19,303 nucleotides of DNA from Natrialbaceae archaeon B1-Br10_E2g27 (GTDB lineage Archaea > Halobacteriota > Halobacteria > Halobacteriales > Natrialbaceae), in contig LKMM01000013.1 of the NCBI GenBank assembly GCA_001563885.1, positions 1-19,303 of the forward strand, written 5' to 3'. The notes under the pieces are model-generated. The model saw nothing but the letters and a program-made list of their open reading frames with translations. It did no database searches and had not been told where the DNA came from. Made by a program: the position numbers and the translations under genes. Shown in pieces: positions 7,869-15,525 of this stretch (the stretch's first letter is position 1; the number at the start of each line of letters is the position of its first letter).

Positions 7869-8696
7869 TCACTCGAGCACTGCGCCAGCCGGATGGGTCG
7901 TACAGACCGCCGGCTCGTAGCCGGCATCCGACAGCCCCGTCCCGAGTGCGAAGACGGTCTCACCGAGCATCGCCATCGACGCCTCGCCATCTTCGGCCGC
8001 GACGTCGTCGATTGCCGTCCCGACCTGTTCGGTCAACAGTTCCGCCTCACGGGCAAACCGCCTCGAGGCGTGCATGAACGACCGCAGCGTCGGTTGACCG
8101 ACGACCTGTGAGAGCGCTCGCTTGCCCGCAACGGTAAGCCGGTCCGTCTCACCCGAGAGGACCGCTTCCGTCGATAGCTCGCCAAACGAGACGTACTCGA
8201 TGCGAGCCCGGGCAGGAATTGCATCCATCCGATTCTCGTAGGGACCTCCGGGCTCGAGCCGGATCGGAATCCCACCCTGGGCCTGGGCGACGACGTCGCC
8301 GAGCCCCGTCCCAGCCTGGACCTCCGCACCGTGGGCGATCGTCACCAGTTCGTTTTCCGAGAGTGCTCGCCCGAACACCCGGTTGGTCGCAAGCGCCGTT
8401 CCGAGAGCTATCGCCCCCGAGACACCGAACCCTGCCCCAAGCGGGAGATCGGAGTCGGCCTCGACGCGTGCGGTCGCATTGAGCGTTGACAGGACCGTCG
8501 AGACCGGTTCGATCTCGATCGGTTCCCCATCGAGGACGACCACCGACTCCTCGGCTGGCTCGACTGTCACCGAGACGCCGTCGGTGAGGGCAAGCCCAGC
8601 CCCTCGAGAGCCTGCTTTCGTCGGATCGTCGTCCGGATGGGCGCTGAAAAAGCCCGTAATATGGCCTGGAACGAACGCCGTCGCCTCCTCGCGCAT
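7869..8696 (-). CDS. Pantoate kinase (archaeal CoA pathway, GHMP superfamily)
   Basis: The enzyme phosphorylates pantoate to 4-phosphopantoate with ATP, the step before phosphopantothenate synthetase in archaea (bacteria use PanC then CoaA instead). The 275-residue protein starts AFVPGHITGFFSAH, typical of archaeal pantoate kinases. It carries the GHMP ATP loop PLGAGFGVSG at 85-94 and a glycine-rich AEVQAGTGLGDVVAQAQGG at 124-142. The open frame begins seven codons earlier, but the ATG at 8694-8696 gives the family N-terminus and has a strong TATA box 28 bases upstream. It lies 60 bases after the AAA gene on the same strand and is probably transcribed from its own promoter. Another GHMP kinase is possible but less likely given the sequence and neighbourhood. 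Confidence 0.9.
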   Translation of the reverse strand: MREEATAFVPGHITGFFSAHPDDDPTKAGSRGAGLALTDGVSVTVEPAEESVVVLDGEPIEIEPVSTVLSTLNATARVEADSDLPLGAGFGVSGAIALGTALATNRVFGRALSENELVTIAHGAEVQAGTGLGDVVAQAQGGIPIRLEPGGPYENRMDAIPARARIEYVSFGELSTEAVLSGETDRLTVAGKRALSQVVGQPTLRSFMHASRRFAREAELLTEQVGTAIDDVAAEDGEASMAMLGETVFALGTGLSDAGYEPAVCTTHPAGAVLE

Positions 8697-8718
8697 TGGA
8701 CTCCGGTTGCGTCTCACC

Positions 8719-8730
8719 GGATATAACCTT
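8719..8730 (-). promoter_or_regulatory. TATA box of pantoate kinase
   Basis: The minus strand reads AAGGTTATATCC, centred ~28 bases before the ATG at 8696. It is one of the clearest archaeal TATA boxes in the window and implies a leaderless transcript. Confidence 0.6.
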
Positions 8731-8756
8731 GCAGGTTCGCCGACGACTCCAGGCTC

Positions 8757-10745
8757 TTAGGACAGACCACTCCCACTGGAGATCAGTTCCGGAGGAATTC
8801 GGCTTGGCTGTGATCGCTCCCAACTCTCAAGTGTCGGTTCGACCGTCTCGGCCTCTTCTAGCAAGCGCTCGGTCGTAATTTGTTCCTCGCGACGTATCGC
8901 CTCCCGGGCGAGTCGACCTGCGAGATGGCGGGTATCACGGATACTGAATCCAGCCGTCGCCTCGGCGACCGTCTCCAGATCGATCTCCTCGGCGAACAGT
9001 TCGTCCCGGAGCACGTCGTCGAGTATCGCAATGTGTGTGCGCTCGTCCGGCGGTGGCACTTCGATGCGTTCGTCGAACGTTCCGGCGTGGAGGACGTCGA
9101 CGTCGATCCCCCCGACCGAGCGTGCGGTACCGACAACGAGCACCTCCGCTCCGAGCGTCGGCAACAGGGTCTGCAGTTGCGTCCCAACGCCGACAGTTGC
9201 TCTCGAGCCACCGGATTTGGGGGCGAGTTCGTCCAGATCGTCGAGCAACAGCACGCTCGGGGCGGCCGAACGGGCGTCTTCGATGATTTCGGCGGTCCGT
9301 TCGGCTGGATCGTCGACGGACTCGAGTCGGAAGCGATCGGGACTGATCTCGACGACCGGCCGGTCGAGTTCTGCCGCGATCGACCGCGCAAGCGACGTCT
9401 TCCCTGCGTCGGGTGGCCCATACAGTAACGCACCGTCGACTGGCGGAACCTCGAGACGCTCATAGCCCGCAGCGTTGCGAACCGGCCCGAGAACCCGCCG
9501 CTCGATCACCGACGTGATCTCTGTCATCCCCGGAAGCTCCTCGAACGACGTTGGCTCCTCGCTCGAAGATCGGCCGAGATCTTCCTCGAACCGATCCTCG
9601 TAGCGATCGAGCCAGTCTGGAATGCTGGTTTCGGTTTCATCGACCGCCTGTAGGAGATGTGCCTGTGTCACCGGCGACTCGTCGGCGATAGCGTGACGAA
9701 TCGCGATATCGGCGACGAGTGTAACGTCACTCGAGGCATAGCCCGCAGTCGCCGTCGCGATTGCCTCGAGGACGACGTCGTCTGCAACCGGTGTTTCCGC
9801 TAGTTCGAGTCCGAGAATTTCCAGTCGAGCCTGACGGTCCGGCGGTGGCACCTCGACTCGCTCGTCGAACCGGCCCGACCGCAAGATTGCATCGTCGACG
9901 TCATCGAGATAGTTCGTCGCCGCAAAGACGACGATATCGGCGTCGTTCTGGCTCTCGAGTTCGGTCAGCAACTGGTTTACCATCTGTTGTTCGCTCGTCG
10001 TCATCCGTCCCGAGCGATCGCTTGCAATCGCGTCGATTTCGTCGATAAAGACCAGACAGGGCTCGTTCTCGCGGGCCGTCTCGAACACTGTCGCGACGTT
10101 GTCGGCAGCCTCACCGACGTACTTGCTTACGATATCACTCGGTGTAATCTCAATGTAGTTGTAGTCGGTCTCGGCGGCAACCGCGCTCGCGACGAAGGTC
10201 TTTCCACAGCCCGGCGGGCCATAAAAGAGGACGCCGTTGACCGTACCGATGCCGTAATGATCGTACACGTCTCCGCGAACCAGCGGATCGATTACCCGAT
10301 CGTACAGCGTCTCGACGAGGTCGTCCATCCCACCGACATCCGAGAAGTCATGTCCCGGTGGCTCCGTATCGAGTTGCTCGGCCGGAAGTCCGGCCTCGTC
10401 TTCGTCACTGCCTCGAGTCTGCTCTTTTCGACCGTCGCCCTGGCGCTGTCGACGAACTCCCACGGATTCGCCCACGTACTGGCCGACGAACAGCCAGGCC
10501 AACGTCACGGCCGGCGGTGCGAACACGAGCGCGGAGTCGCCGGTCATAGCGTAGCCGACGACACCGATGAGATACGAGAGCGCAAGGAGTACCCGGTCGA
10601 GTTGTGCAATTGCAGCCCAGGAGATCGCCTGGATAAATACTGCGAGCACGCCGAACGTCAGGACGACTGCAAGAAACGTACTGGAACTGGGGACGAGAGA
10701 GACATCGATCTGTTCGATCGCGATGGGTAACAGTGAACTGATCAT
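8757..10745 (-). CDS. Membrane-anchored tandem AAA+ ATPase with degenerate second domain
   Basis: The protein has 662 residues. An N-terminal region of hydrophobic segments (~22-45, ~52-68, ~71-90) is followed by a charged linker (96-132) and two AAA modules of the Cdc48/VAT type. D1 is complete: Walker A GPPGCGKT at 176-183, Walker B VFIDEIDA with Asp235/Glu236, sensor-1 Asn278, and arginine fingers Arg289/Arg292 in LRSGRFDER. D2 keeps Walker A (GPPDAGKT, 443-450) but has LLLDDLDE (Asp503 where the catalytic Glu should be), no sensor-1 Asn (TARS), and LHAGTFDER, with His553 and Thr556 in place of both arginine fingers. D2 therefore probably binds nucleotide without hydrolysing it (inference). 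There is no protease domain, so it is not FtsH or Lon. The ATG at 10743-10745 is preferred to a TTG eight codons upstream. The substrate is unknown. Confidence 0.88.
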   Translation of the reverse strand: MISSLLPIAIEQIDVSLVPSSSTFLAVVLTFGVLAVFIQAISWAAIAQLDRVLLALSYLIGVVGYAMTGDSALVFAPPAVTLAWLFVGQYVGESVGVRRQRQGDGRKEQTRGSDEDEAGLPAEQLDTEPPGHDFSDVGGMDDLVETLYDRVIDPLVRGDVYDHYGIGTVNGVLFYGPPGCGKTFVASAVAAETDYNYIEITPSDIVSKYVGEAADNVATVFETARENEPCLVFIDEIDAIASDRSGRMTTSEQQMVNQLLTELESQNDADIVVFAATNYLDDVDDAILRSGRFDERVEVPPPDRQARLEILGLELAETPVADDVVLEAIATATAGYASSDVTLVADIAIRHAIADESPVTQAHLLQAVDETETSIPDWLDRYEDRFEEDLGRSSSEEPTSFEELPGMTEITSVIERRVLGPVRNAAGYERLEVPPVDGALLYGPPDAGKTSLARSIAAELDRPVVEISPDRFRLESVDDPAERTAEIIEDARSAAPSVLLLDDLDELAPKSGGSRATVGVGTQLQTLLPTLGAEVLVVGTARSVGGIDVDVLHAGTFDERIEVPPPDERTHIAILDDVLRDELFAEEIDLETVAEATAGFSIRDTRHLAGRLAREAIRREEQITTERLLEEAETVEPTLESWERSQPSRIPPELISSGSGLS

Positions 10746-10770
10746 TACAGATAACGTGACGCGTACCAAT

Positions 10771-10784
10771 CAAAATTATTCCGG
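10771..10784 (-). promoter_or_regulatory. Possible TATA box of the AAA ATPase gene
   Basis: The minus strand reads CGGAATAATTTTG, about 27-38 bases before the ATG at 10745. It is the most A+T-rich part of the 145-base gap between aspS and this gene and supports the ATG over the upstream TTG, which would sit almost on the TATA box. Confidence 0.45.
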
Positions 10785-10890
10785 TCGATTTCGTGTTGGT
10801 ACTGCTCGATGCCAGTCGTAAACAATGCTCGATGCCCGTATCGCGAAAATCGTAACCGACCGACGATCGGTAGTATTCGATTACAGACGC

Positions 10891-12195
10891 CTACGGGCTC
10901 AGACGTTGACGATCACGCGGGAAGAGGACCGCTTCCCGGATGTTGTCCAGATCGAGCATCGTCATCAAGAGGCGTTCGCCACCGAGGCCGAAGCCGGCGT
11001 GGGGTGGCATGCCGTATTTGAACATCTTGGTGTAGTACTCGAACTCGACGGGATCGAGGCCCTGCTGTTCGAAGCCGGAGACGAGGTGGTCGTAGCGGTG
11101 CTCACGCTGGCCGCCCGAGACAAGTTCCATCCGCGGGTGCATCATGTCGAAGCCGGTCGAAAGCTGATCGTCGTCGGCGTCGTCCATGATGTAAAACGGT
11201 TTGATCTCACTCGGCCACTCGGTGATGAAATAGTGCGTCCCAACGTCCTCGCCGAGGGCTTTTTCGCCTTCGGTCGGCAAATCGTCGCCCCAGACCAACT
11301 GCTCGTCGAGTTCGCCCGTGGCGTTGATCCGTTCGATAGCCTCCTCGTAGGTGAGTCGTGGGAACGACTCCTCGGGAAGGGCAAACTCCGCTGCTAGTCC
11401 GAGCGTCTCGAGTTCATCGGCGCAGTTTTCGGCGACGGCCTCGTAGGCGGCGCGGGTGATCGCTTCGGCGACGTCCATCGCGTCATGGGCGTCACAGAAC
11501 GCACCCTCGAAGTCGATCGAGGTCGCCTCGTTTAAATGCCGGGGCGTGTTGTGTTCTTCGGCGCGGAAGATCGGACCGATCTCGAAGACGCGTTCGACGT
11601 TCGAACCGGCGATGAGCTGTTTGAAAAGCTGTGGCGACTGGTTCATAAACGCCTCTTCGCCGAAGTAGGTGATCGGGAACAGTTCAGTGCCGCCTTCGGT
11701 CCCCGTCGCGACGATCTTCGGGGTCGTTATCTCCGTACAGCGGTGTTCGCGGAAGGCATCCCGAACGGCACTCAAGACCACAGCACGAATCTCGAAGATG
11801 GCCTGTACCTCGGGCTTTCGCAGGTCGAGCGTTCGGTTGTCGAGTCGGGTCGAAATCTCGGCGTCGACCTTGCCCGAGGGATCGAGTGGCAGTTCCGGCT
11901 CGGCCTCGGCGATGACCTCGAGTGAGGTAGGCGTAATCTCGACGCCGGTTGGCGCACGCGGCTCTTCTTCGACGACGCCGGAGACGCTGACGATGCTCTC
12001 TCTGGAGACGCCGAGACCGGCCTCGACTAACTCCTCGTCCATCTCGTCTTTCTCGAATTTGATCTGGATCTTGCCGGTCGAATCCCGAAGAATCAGAAAT
12101 GCGATGCCCCCGAGATCACGGATCTCGTGGACCCAGCCGGCGACGGTCGCATCCTCGCCCGGCTCGGCGTCGGCAGTGTAGGTTCTATCCTGCAT
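10891..12195 (-). CDS. aspS: Aspartyl-tRNA synthetase, archaeal, likely non-discriminating (Asp/Asn)
   Basis: This class II synthetase charges tRNA-Asp and, if non-discriminating, also puts Asp on tRNA-Asn for later amidation by GatCAB. The 434-residue protein has an N-terminal OB anticodon domain (AGWVHEIRDLGGIAF at 19-33) and a short hinge. Its catalytic domain has QSPQLFKQ at 186-193, motif 2 FRAEEHNTPRHL at 210-221 (Arg211) and motif 3 GFGLGGERL at 401-409 (Arg408), ending REAVLFPRD. The two specificity positions are His23 (Trp in discriminating archaeal enzymes) and Pro82 (Lys in them), which point to the relaxed type. Haloarchaea are known to make Asn-tRNA by transamidation, which agrees. 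The ATG at 12193-12195 has a TATA box ~26 bases upstream. Confidence 0.95.
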   Translation of the reverse strand: MQDRTYTADAEPGEDATVAGWVHEIRDLGGIAFLILRDSTGKIQIKFEKDEMDEELVEAGLGVSRESIVSVSGVVEEEPRAPTGVEITPTSLEVIAEAEPELPLDPSGKVDAEISTRLDNRTLDLRKPEVQAIFEIRAVVLSAVRDAFREHRCTEITTPKIVATGTEGGTELFPITYFGEEAFMNQSPQLFKQLIAGSNVERVFEIGPIFRAEEHNTPRHLNEATSIDFEGAFCDAHDAMDVAEAITRAAYEAVAENCADELETLGLAAEFALPEESFPRLTYEEAIERINATGELDEQLVWGDDLPTEGEKALGEDVGTHYFITEWPSEIKPFYIMDDADDDQLSTGFDMMHPRMELVSGGQREHRYDHLVSGFEQQGLDPVEFEYYTKMFKYGMPPHAGFGLGGERLLMTMLDLDNIREAVLFPRDRQRLSP

Positions 12196-12215
12196 ACCTC
12201 CTGATTCAGGTAGCC

Positions 12216-12226
12216 GAAACTTAAGC
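12216..12226 (-). promoter_or_regulatory. TATA box of aspS
   Basis: The minus strand reads GCTTAAGTTTC, centred ~26 bases before the ATG at 12195, with a GCG-rich flank. The spacing fits a leaderless transcript. A GGAGGT directly abutting the ATG is too close to act as a normal ribosome binding site. Confidence 0.5.
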
Positions 12227-12310
12227 GCAACCGTTCTGGGTCGGAGTCAGTGCGGCGTGACGGATGCCTGCGTGCGCTGAAATTTGGCATGATAGTTCGT
12301 CGACCAAGTC

Positions 12311-14575
12311 TCAACTCGGTTCCTCGACGCCGGTAATCTCGAACCGAGCGCCGCCATCGGTTCCCTCGGTCACCTCGATCTCCCAGCCGTGGGCGTCGAC
12401 GATCTCGGCGACGATCGAGAGGCCAAAGCCGGTGCCGTCGTTCGAGGTCGTGTAGCCGGTCTCGAAAATTTCCTCGCGGTCGTCCGCTGGGATGCCGGGG
12501 CCATCGTCTTCGATACCAAAGCCGCCCTCGAGTAACCCAACGGTGACGGTGACGTCCTCGCCGACGTGATCGAGTGCGTTCCGATAGAGGTTCTCGAGCA
12601 GTTGGACGAGTCGGCTCCGGTCGGCGAGGATCGCTCGCTCGGCGTCGACAACGATGGTCGCGTTCTCGGTGGCGACGTTGCCCCAACACTCCATTGCAAC
12701 CGCCTCGAGGGCCACCGGCTGTCGGTCTTCGAGTGACTCTCCCTGTCGGGCGAGCGTAAGCAGGTCGTCGATGAGCGTTCCCATCCGGGCAAGTGAGTCG
12801 GCAACTTCACTGAGATGCTCGCTGTCGCGTTCGTCTCGTTCGATCTCGAGGTGGCCCTCGGCAACGTTTAACGGATTTCGGAGGTCGTGGCTGACGACGC
12901 TCGCAAACGCCTCGAGGCGCTCGTTTTGCTCCCGGAGCGCGTCGTTGGCTCGCTCGCGCTCGAGTTCGTAGCTGGCCCACTTGCCCATCAGCCGGACGAA
13001 CATCCGGTCGATGTCACCGAAGGGTTCCGATCGGGACTCGGTCGCGGCAAAACAGAGCGTGCCGTAGAGTTTCCCCTCGACGGTGACGGGAATCCCGACG
13101 TAGCTGTCGAGACCGAACGTTTCGTAGGCCGCGTCCTCACCGAGTCCGGCCTCGAGCGCATCAGTCATCGCGAAAAGCGAGTCGGACTCGATCGTCTGCT
13201 GGCAGTACGCTTCAGTGAGCGAACACGACTGGCCGGGCTGGAGTAACTCGTGGTCACCAGTTGCGGCGACGATTCGCTGGATACCGTCGTCGGTGTCGAT
13301 TTCCGTGAGAAAGCCATAGGGGAGCCCGATCTTTGCACTCCCAAGCTCGAGCAGTCGGTCGATTTTCTCCTCGAAGGCTCGCTCGAGATCGGTCGTAACC
13401 TCGTAGATGCCGCCGAGAAATTCGACGGCGGCCGCTCGCTCGCGTTCTCTTTTCTTTCGGTCGGTCAGATCTCGTCCGATGCCGACGAGACCGGTGAGCG
13501 TTCCGTCGGGACCCACCAGCCGTGCGCCGGTAAGCTCGTAAGGGATTCGAAGCCCCGAGGCGGTTCGGAGATCCGCCTCGACGGTTAGTTGCTCGCCGTC
13601 GAAGACCGTCTGAATCGAATCCGCGATCAGTTCGCGGTGGTCCTCGACGAAAAAGTCAGTCACGCCCATGTTCGAAATCGACTCGCGGTCGTAACCAGTT
13701 ACCGCCTCCAATCGGTCGTTCCAGCGCCGAAGCGTGCCGTCGACGTCGACGACGTAAAACAGATCATCGAGCGTATCGAGTGCTTGCTCGTTGAACATCC
13801 GTTCGCGCTCTAACTCCCGTTCGCGCCGTTTTTCGATCGTCACGTCCTGCTGAAAGCCGATAGCGGAGTTTCCCTCGAGCGGGACGAGCCAGAACTGACT
13901 CCAGTAAGAGAGTCCATCACGTCGAGACAACTGGAGTTCGACCGACACTGACTCGCCGGCCTCGAGTGCCTCAGAGAGAACCGTTGCTTCCGATGGGTCG
14001 GTTGCCCTTCCCTCGAGAATCGACAGCGACTGTCCGGAGAGTTCGGTCCGATCGTATCCGGTCTGGCGTTCGAACTCGTCGTTGACCGAGACGATCGGAT
14101 TCGATGGCAGCGAGCGATCGATGAGCACGATCCCGATCGGTGCTTCCTCGACGACTGGAGCCTGATGATCGACGTCCGTCGCCCCGATTCCGTGGGCCGA
14201 GATGGCGTTTCGCAACCGGGCTGTGAGGACCACATCGAGATCCGTTTCCGGAGACCAGCTAAGAACATCGGTCGCGCCGGCTGTGAGGGCGTCGGGAGCG
14301 CCGACATCGTCGGCCTGGTCGACGACGAAGACGATCGGAAGCGCCGGATGCGTCTCCCGAACGGTCTCGAGAACGTCCGTCCAGGAGCCGCCACGAAACT
14401 GCCCGCCACAAACGAGACAGTCAACCGGCGTCGACGAGAGCCGGGCAACACCACCATCTGGGTCCGTCGCCGTCTCGAGGTCGAACTGGTCGCTCTGGCG
14501 GTCGATCGCAGTCTGGATCGCCTCGAGAAGTGTCGGTTCCTCGATGAGACAGAACAGACGGATTCGATCGGCCAT
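12311..14575 (-). CDS. Sensor histidine kinase: pseudo-receiver, PAS, PAS, GAF, HisKA, HATPase
   Basis: The protein is a cytoplasmic 754-residue signal-transduction kinase with no membrane helices. Residues 1-125 resemble a response-regulator fold, but the phospho-acceptor strand reads VDCLVCGGQF, without the Asp. Two PAS domains follow (~142-248 and ~260-375); the first has LOV-like text (NDEFERQTGY, then GQSLSILEGRATDP), but Ser occupies the place of the flavin-binding Cys. A GAF domain spans ~383-535. HisKA has phosphorylated His563 in VVSHDLRNPLN. The HATPase domain has the N box around Asn666 (NLYRNALDH), G1 DDGPGIP at 690-696 and G2 GTGFGLS at 714-720. No cognate response regulator is adjacent, common for haloarchaeal orphan kinases. 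The ATG at 14575 is preceded by GATTATGGTTTACC ~16-29 bases upstream. The signal is unknown. Confidence 0.93.
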   Translation of the reverse strand: MADRIRLFCLIEEPTLLEAIQTAIDRQSDQFDLETATDPDGGVARLSSTPVDCLVCGGQFRGGSWTDVLETVRETHPALPIVFVVDQADDVGAPDALTAGATDVLSWSPETDLDVVLTARLRNAISAHGIGATDVDHQAPVVEEAPIGIVLIDRSLPSNPIVSVNDEFERQTGYDRTELSGQSLSILEGRATDPSEATVLSEALEAGESVSVELQLSRRDGLSYWSQFWLVPLEGNSAIGFQQDVTIEKRRERELERERMFNEQALDTLDDLFYVVDVDGTLRRWNDRLEAVTGYDRESISNMGVTDFFVEDHRELIADSIQTVFDGEQLTVEADLRTASGLRIPYELTGARLVGPDGTLTGLVGIGRDLTDRKKRERERAAAVEFLGGIYEVTTDLERAFEEKIDRLLELGSAKIGLPYGFLTEIDTDDGIQRIVAATGDHELLQPGQSCSLTEAYCQQTIESDSLFAMTDALEAGLGEDAAYETFGLDSYVGIPVTVEGKLYGTLCFAATESRSEPFGDIDRMFVRLMGKWASYELERERANDALREQNERLEAFASVVSHDLRNPLNVAEGHLEIERDERDSEHLSEVADSLARMGTLIDDLLTLARQGESLEDRQPVALEAVAMECWGNVATENATIVVDAERAILADRSRLVQLLENLYRNALDHVGEDVTVTVGLLEGGFGIEDDGPGIPADDREEIFETGYTTSNDGTGFGLSIVAEIVDAHGWEIEVTEGTDGGARFEITGVEEPS

Positions 14576-14590
14576 TCTGCGTACGTTGCG

Positions 14591-14604
14591 GGTAAACCAT
14601 AATC
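14591..14604 (-). promoter_or_regulatory. Possible TATA box of the histidine kinase gene
   Basis: GATTATGGTTTACC on the minus strand is centred ~22-27 bases before the ATG at 14575. It lies in the 138-base gap after the RNase HI-like gene, so the kinase probably has its own promoter. Confidence 0.4.
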
Positions 14605-14639
14605 AACCTTGGGAGCGATAGTGGAAATTTGACTTCCGA

Positions 14640-14658
14640 GACCACTCCGGTTGTGGTC
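14640..14658. terminator. Short hairpin between RNase HI-like gene and histidine kinase
   Basis: GACCAC (14640-14645) and GTGGTC (14653-14658) can pair around a 7-base loop. It lies ~55 bases after the RNase HI-like stop (minus strand) and ~65 bases before the kinase start. It could form in the transcript leaving the RNase gene. There is no T-run directly after it, so the role is uncertain. Confidence 0.25.
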
Positions 14659-14713
14659 GTCGGGCTGTACGCTCTACAGAAGCAACCCATAGATGACAGG
14701 GATTGCTGCTGGA

Positions 14714-15367
14714 CTATCCAGGTCCGAGGGCCGCGATATCGGCACCGACTGTCGCCAGCGGGTCGGCAGGGTTCGGGTCGCTGTCGGCCAGATGCGTATA
14801 CTGGTGGTCCGGAACGCTCGAGAGCGCCGCCGTGATGGCTTCGCTGTAGGGCTCGACGCCCGGTTCCGTCGGCTCGTTGCCACCCCAGACATCCCGGATG
14901 ACGGTCATCGAGTCGATACGTACCTCGAGTGTGTGTGGCTCATAGCGTGCCAACAGTTCGGCCAGTCCGAGATGGAGCGCAACGTATTCGGCGGTGTTGT
15001 TCCCGCTTCGGGAGCCGACGGGTCGGCCGAGACGAGCGAGTTCGGACTCGTGGGCGTCCATGATGACAGCACCCGCTCCCGCGGGGCCGGGGTTGCCACG
15101 GGAACTCCCATCGACGTAGAGGACAAACGCAGCAGTCGTCGGTTCGACAACAGGTGGCCGGGTGAGGTCCGACTCGAGCAGGTCCTCGAGGGTGTGTCGT
15201 AACTCCTCGGGTGCGGTTGTGGGGTCGAAGAGCCCGCCATAACCGGGGACTGCGTCGTCGATGGCGTCGATGGCGGCTCTCACCTCGTAGCCGACGCCTG
15301 CGAGTAACTCCTCTATGCGTGTTGCAAGCGGAGTAAGGTGTTCAGCCGGAAGGTGGTCGTCAGTCAC
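14714..15367 (-). CDS. Ribonuclease HI-like protein
   Basis: RNase HI cuts the RNA strand of RNA-DNA hybrids using metal-binding acidic residues. The 217-residue protein has an RNase H fold in its C-terminal two-thirds: YVDGSSRGNPGPAG with Asp86, NNTAEYVALHLGL with Glu127, RIDSMTVIRDVWGG with Asp152, and a late NPADPLATVGAD with Asp202. All four acidic positions are present. The first ~75 residues are an acidic helical extension lacking the usual hybrid-binding caulimovirus-type motif; similar extensions occur in haloarchaeal homologues, to my knowledge. The start is GTG at 15365-15367 (MTDDHLPAEH). It is transcribed divergently from the Sir2 gene across a 158-base gap containing two inverted repeats. 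Confidence 0.9.
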   Translation of the reverse strand: MTDDHLPAEHLTPLATRIEELLAGVGYEVRAAIDAIDDAVPGYGGLFDPTTAPEELRHTLEDLLESDLTRPPVVEPTTAAFVLYVDGSSRGNPGPAGAGAVIMDAHESELARLGRPVGSRSGNNTAEYVALHLGLAELLARYEPHTLEVRIDSMTVIRDVWGGNEPTEPGVEPYSEAITAALSSVPDHQYTHLADSDPNPADPLATVGADIAALGPG

Positions 15368-15383
15368 ACCAGATCCCCCACCA

Positions 15384-15395
15384 GGGGTCGACCCC
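15384..15395. repeat. 12-base perfect palindrome near RNase HI-like start
   Basis: GGGGTCGACCCC lies 17-28 bases before the GTG at 15367, where a TATA box would normally sit for a leaderless gene; no TATA-like sequence was seen there. It may be a regulator binding site, or the annotated start may be too far upstream. Confidence 0.4.
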
Positions 15396-15451
15396 AGACG
15401 TGTACACCCTCGCCGCTTGATGAGTTCGTTGGCTGGTTACACCACTGCATA

Positions 15452-15474
15452 GCGGTCCGTCGTACTCGGACCGC
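15452..15474. repeat. Inverted repeat upstream of Sir2 (possible operator)
   Basis: GCGGTCCG and CGGACCGC form perfect 8-base arms around a 7-base spacer. It sits ~25 bases upstream of the TATA-like GTATTATC of the Sir2 gene, in the divergent promoter region. The position suits an operator or activator site, but it could also be a hairpin. Confidence 0.45.
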
Positions 15475-15498
15475 ATAAACCGGCGTGGTCCACGGATG

Positions 15499-15506
15499 TA
15501 TTATCG
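15499..15506 (+). promoter_or_regulatory. Possible TATA box of the Sir2 gene
   Basis: TATTATCG lies ~20-27 bases before the ATG at 15526. If this is the TATA box, the ATG at 15496 is upstream of the transcript, which supports the shorter protein. Confidence 0.4.
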
Positions 15507-15525
15507 AGCACAGCGAACGCCCGAT

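Noticed and set aside
10746..10769. TTG start for the AAA ATPase, eight codons upstream
   Set aside because: It lies almost on the TATA-like element; the ATG at 10745 has better spacing.
15496..15525. Upstream ATG of the Sir2 frame
   Set aside because: Adds basic residues (MYYRAQRTPD) and overlaps the likely TATA box; the ATG at 15526 gives the normal N-terminus.
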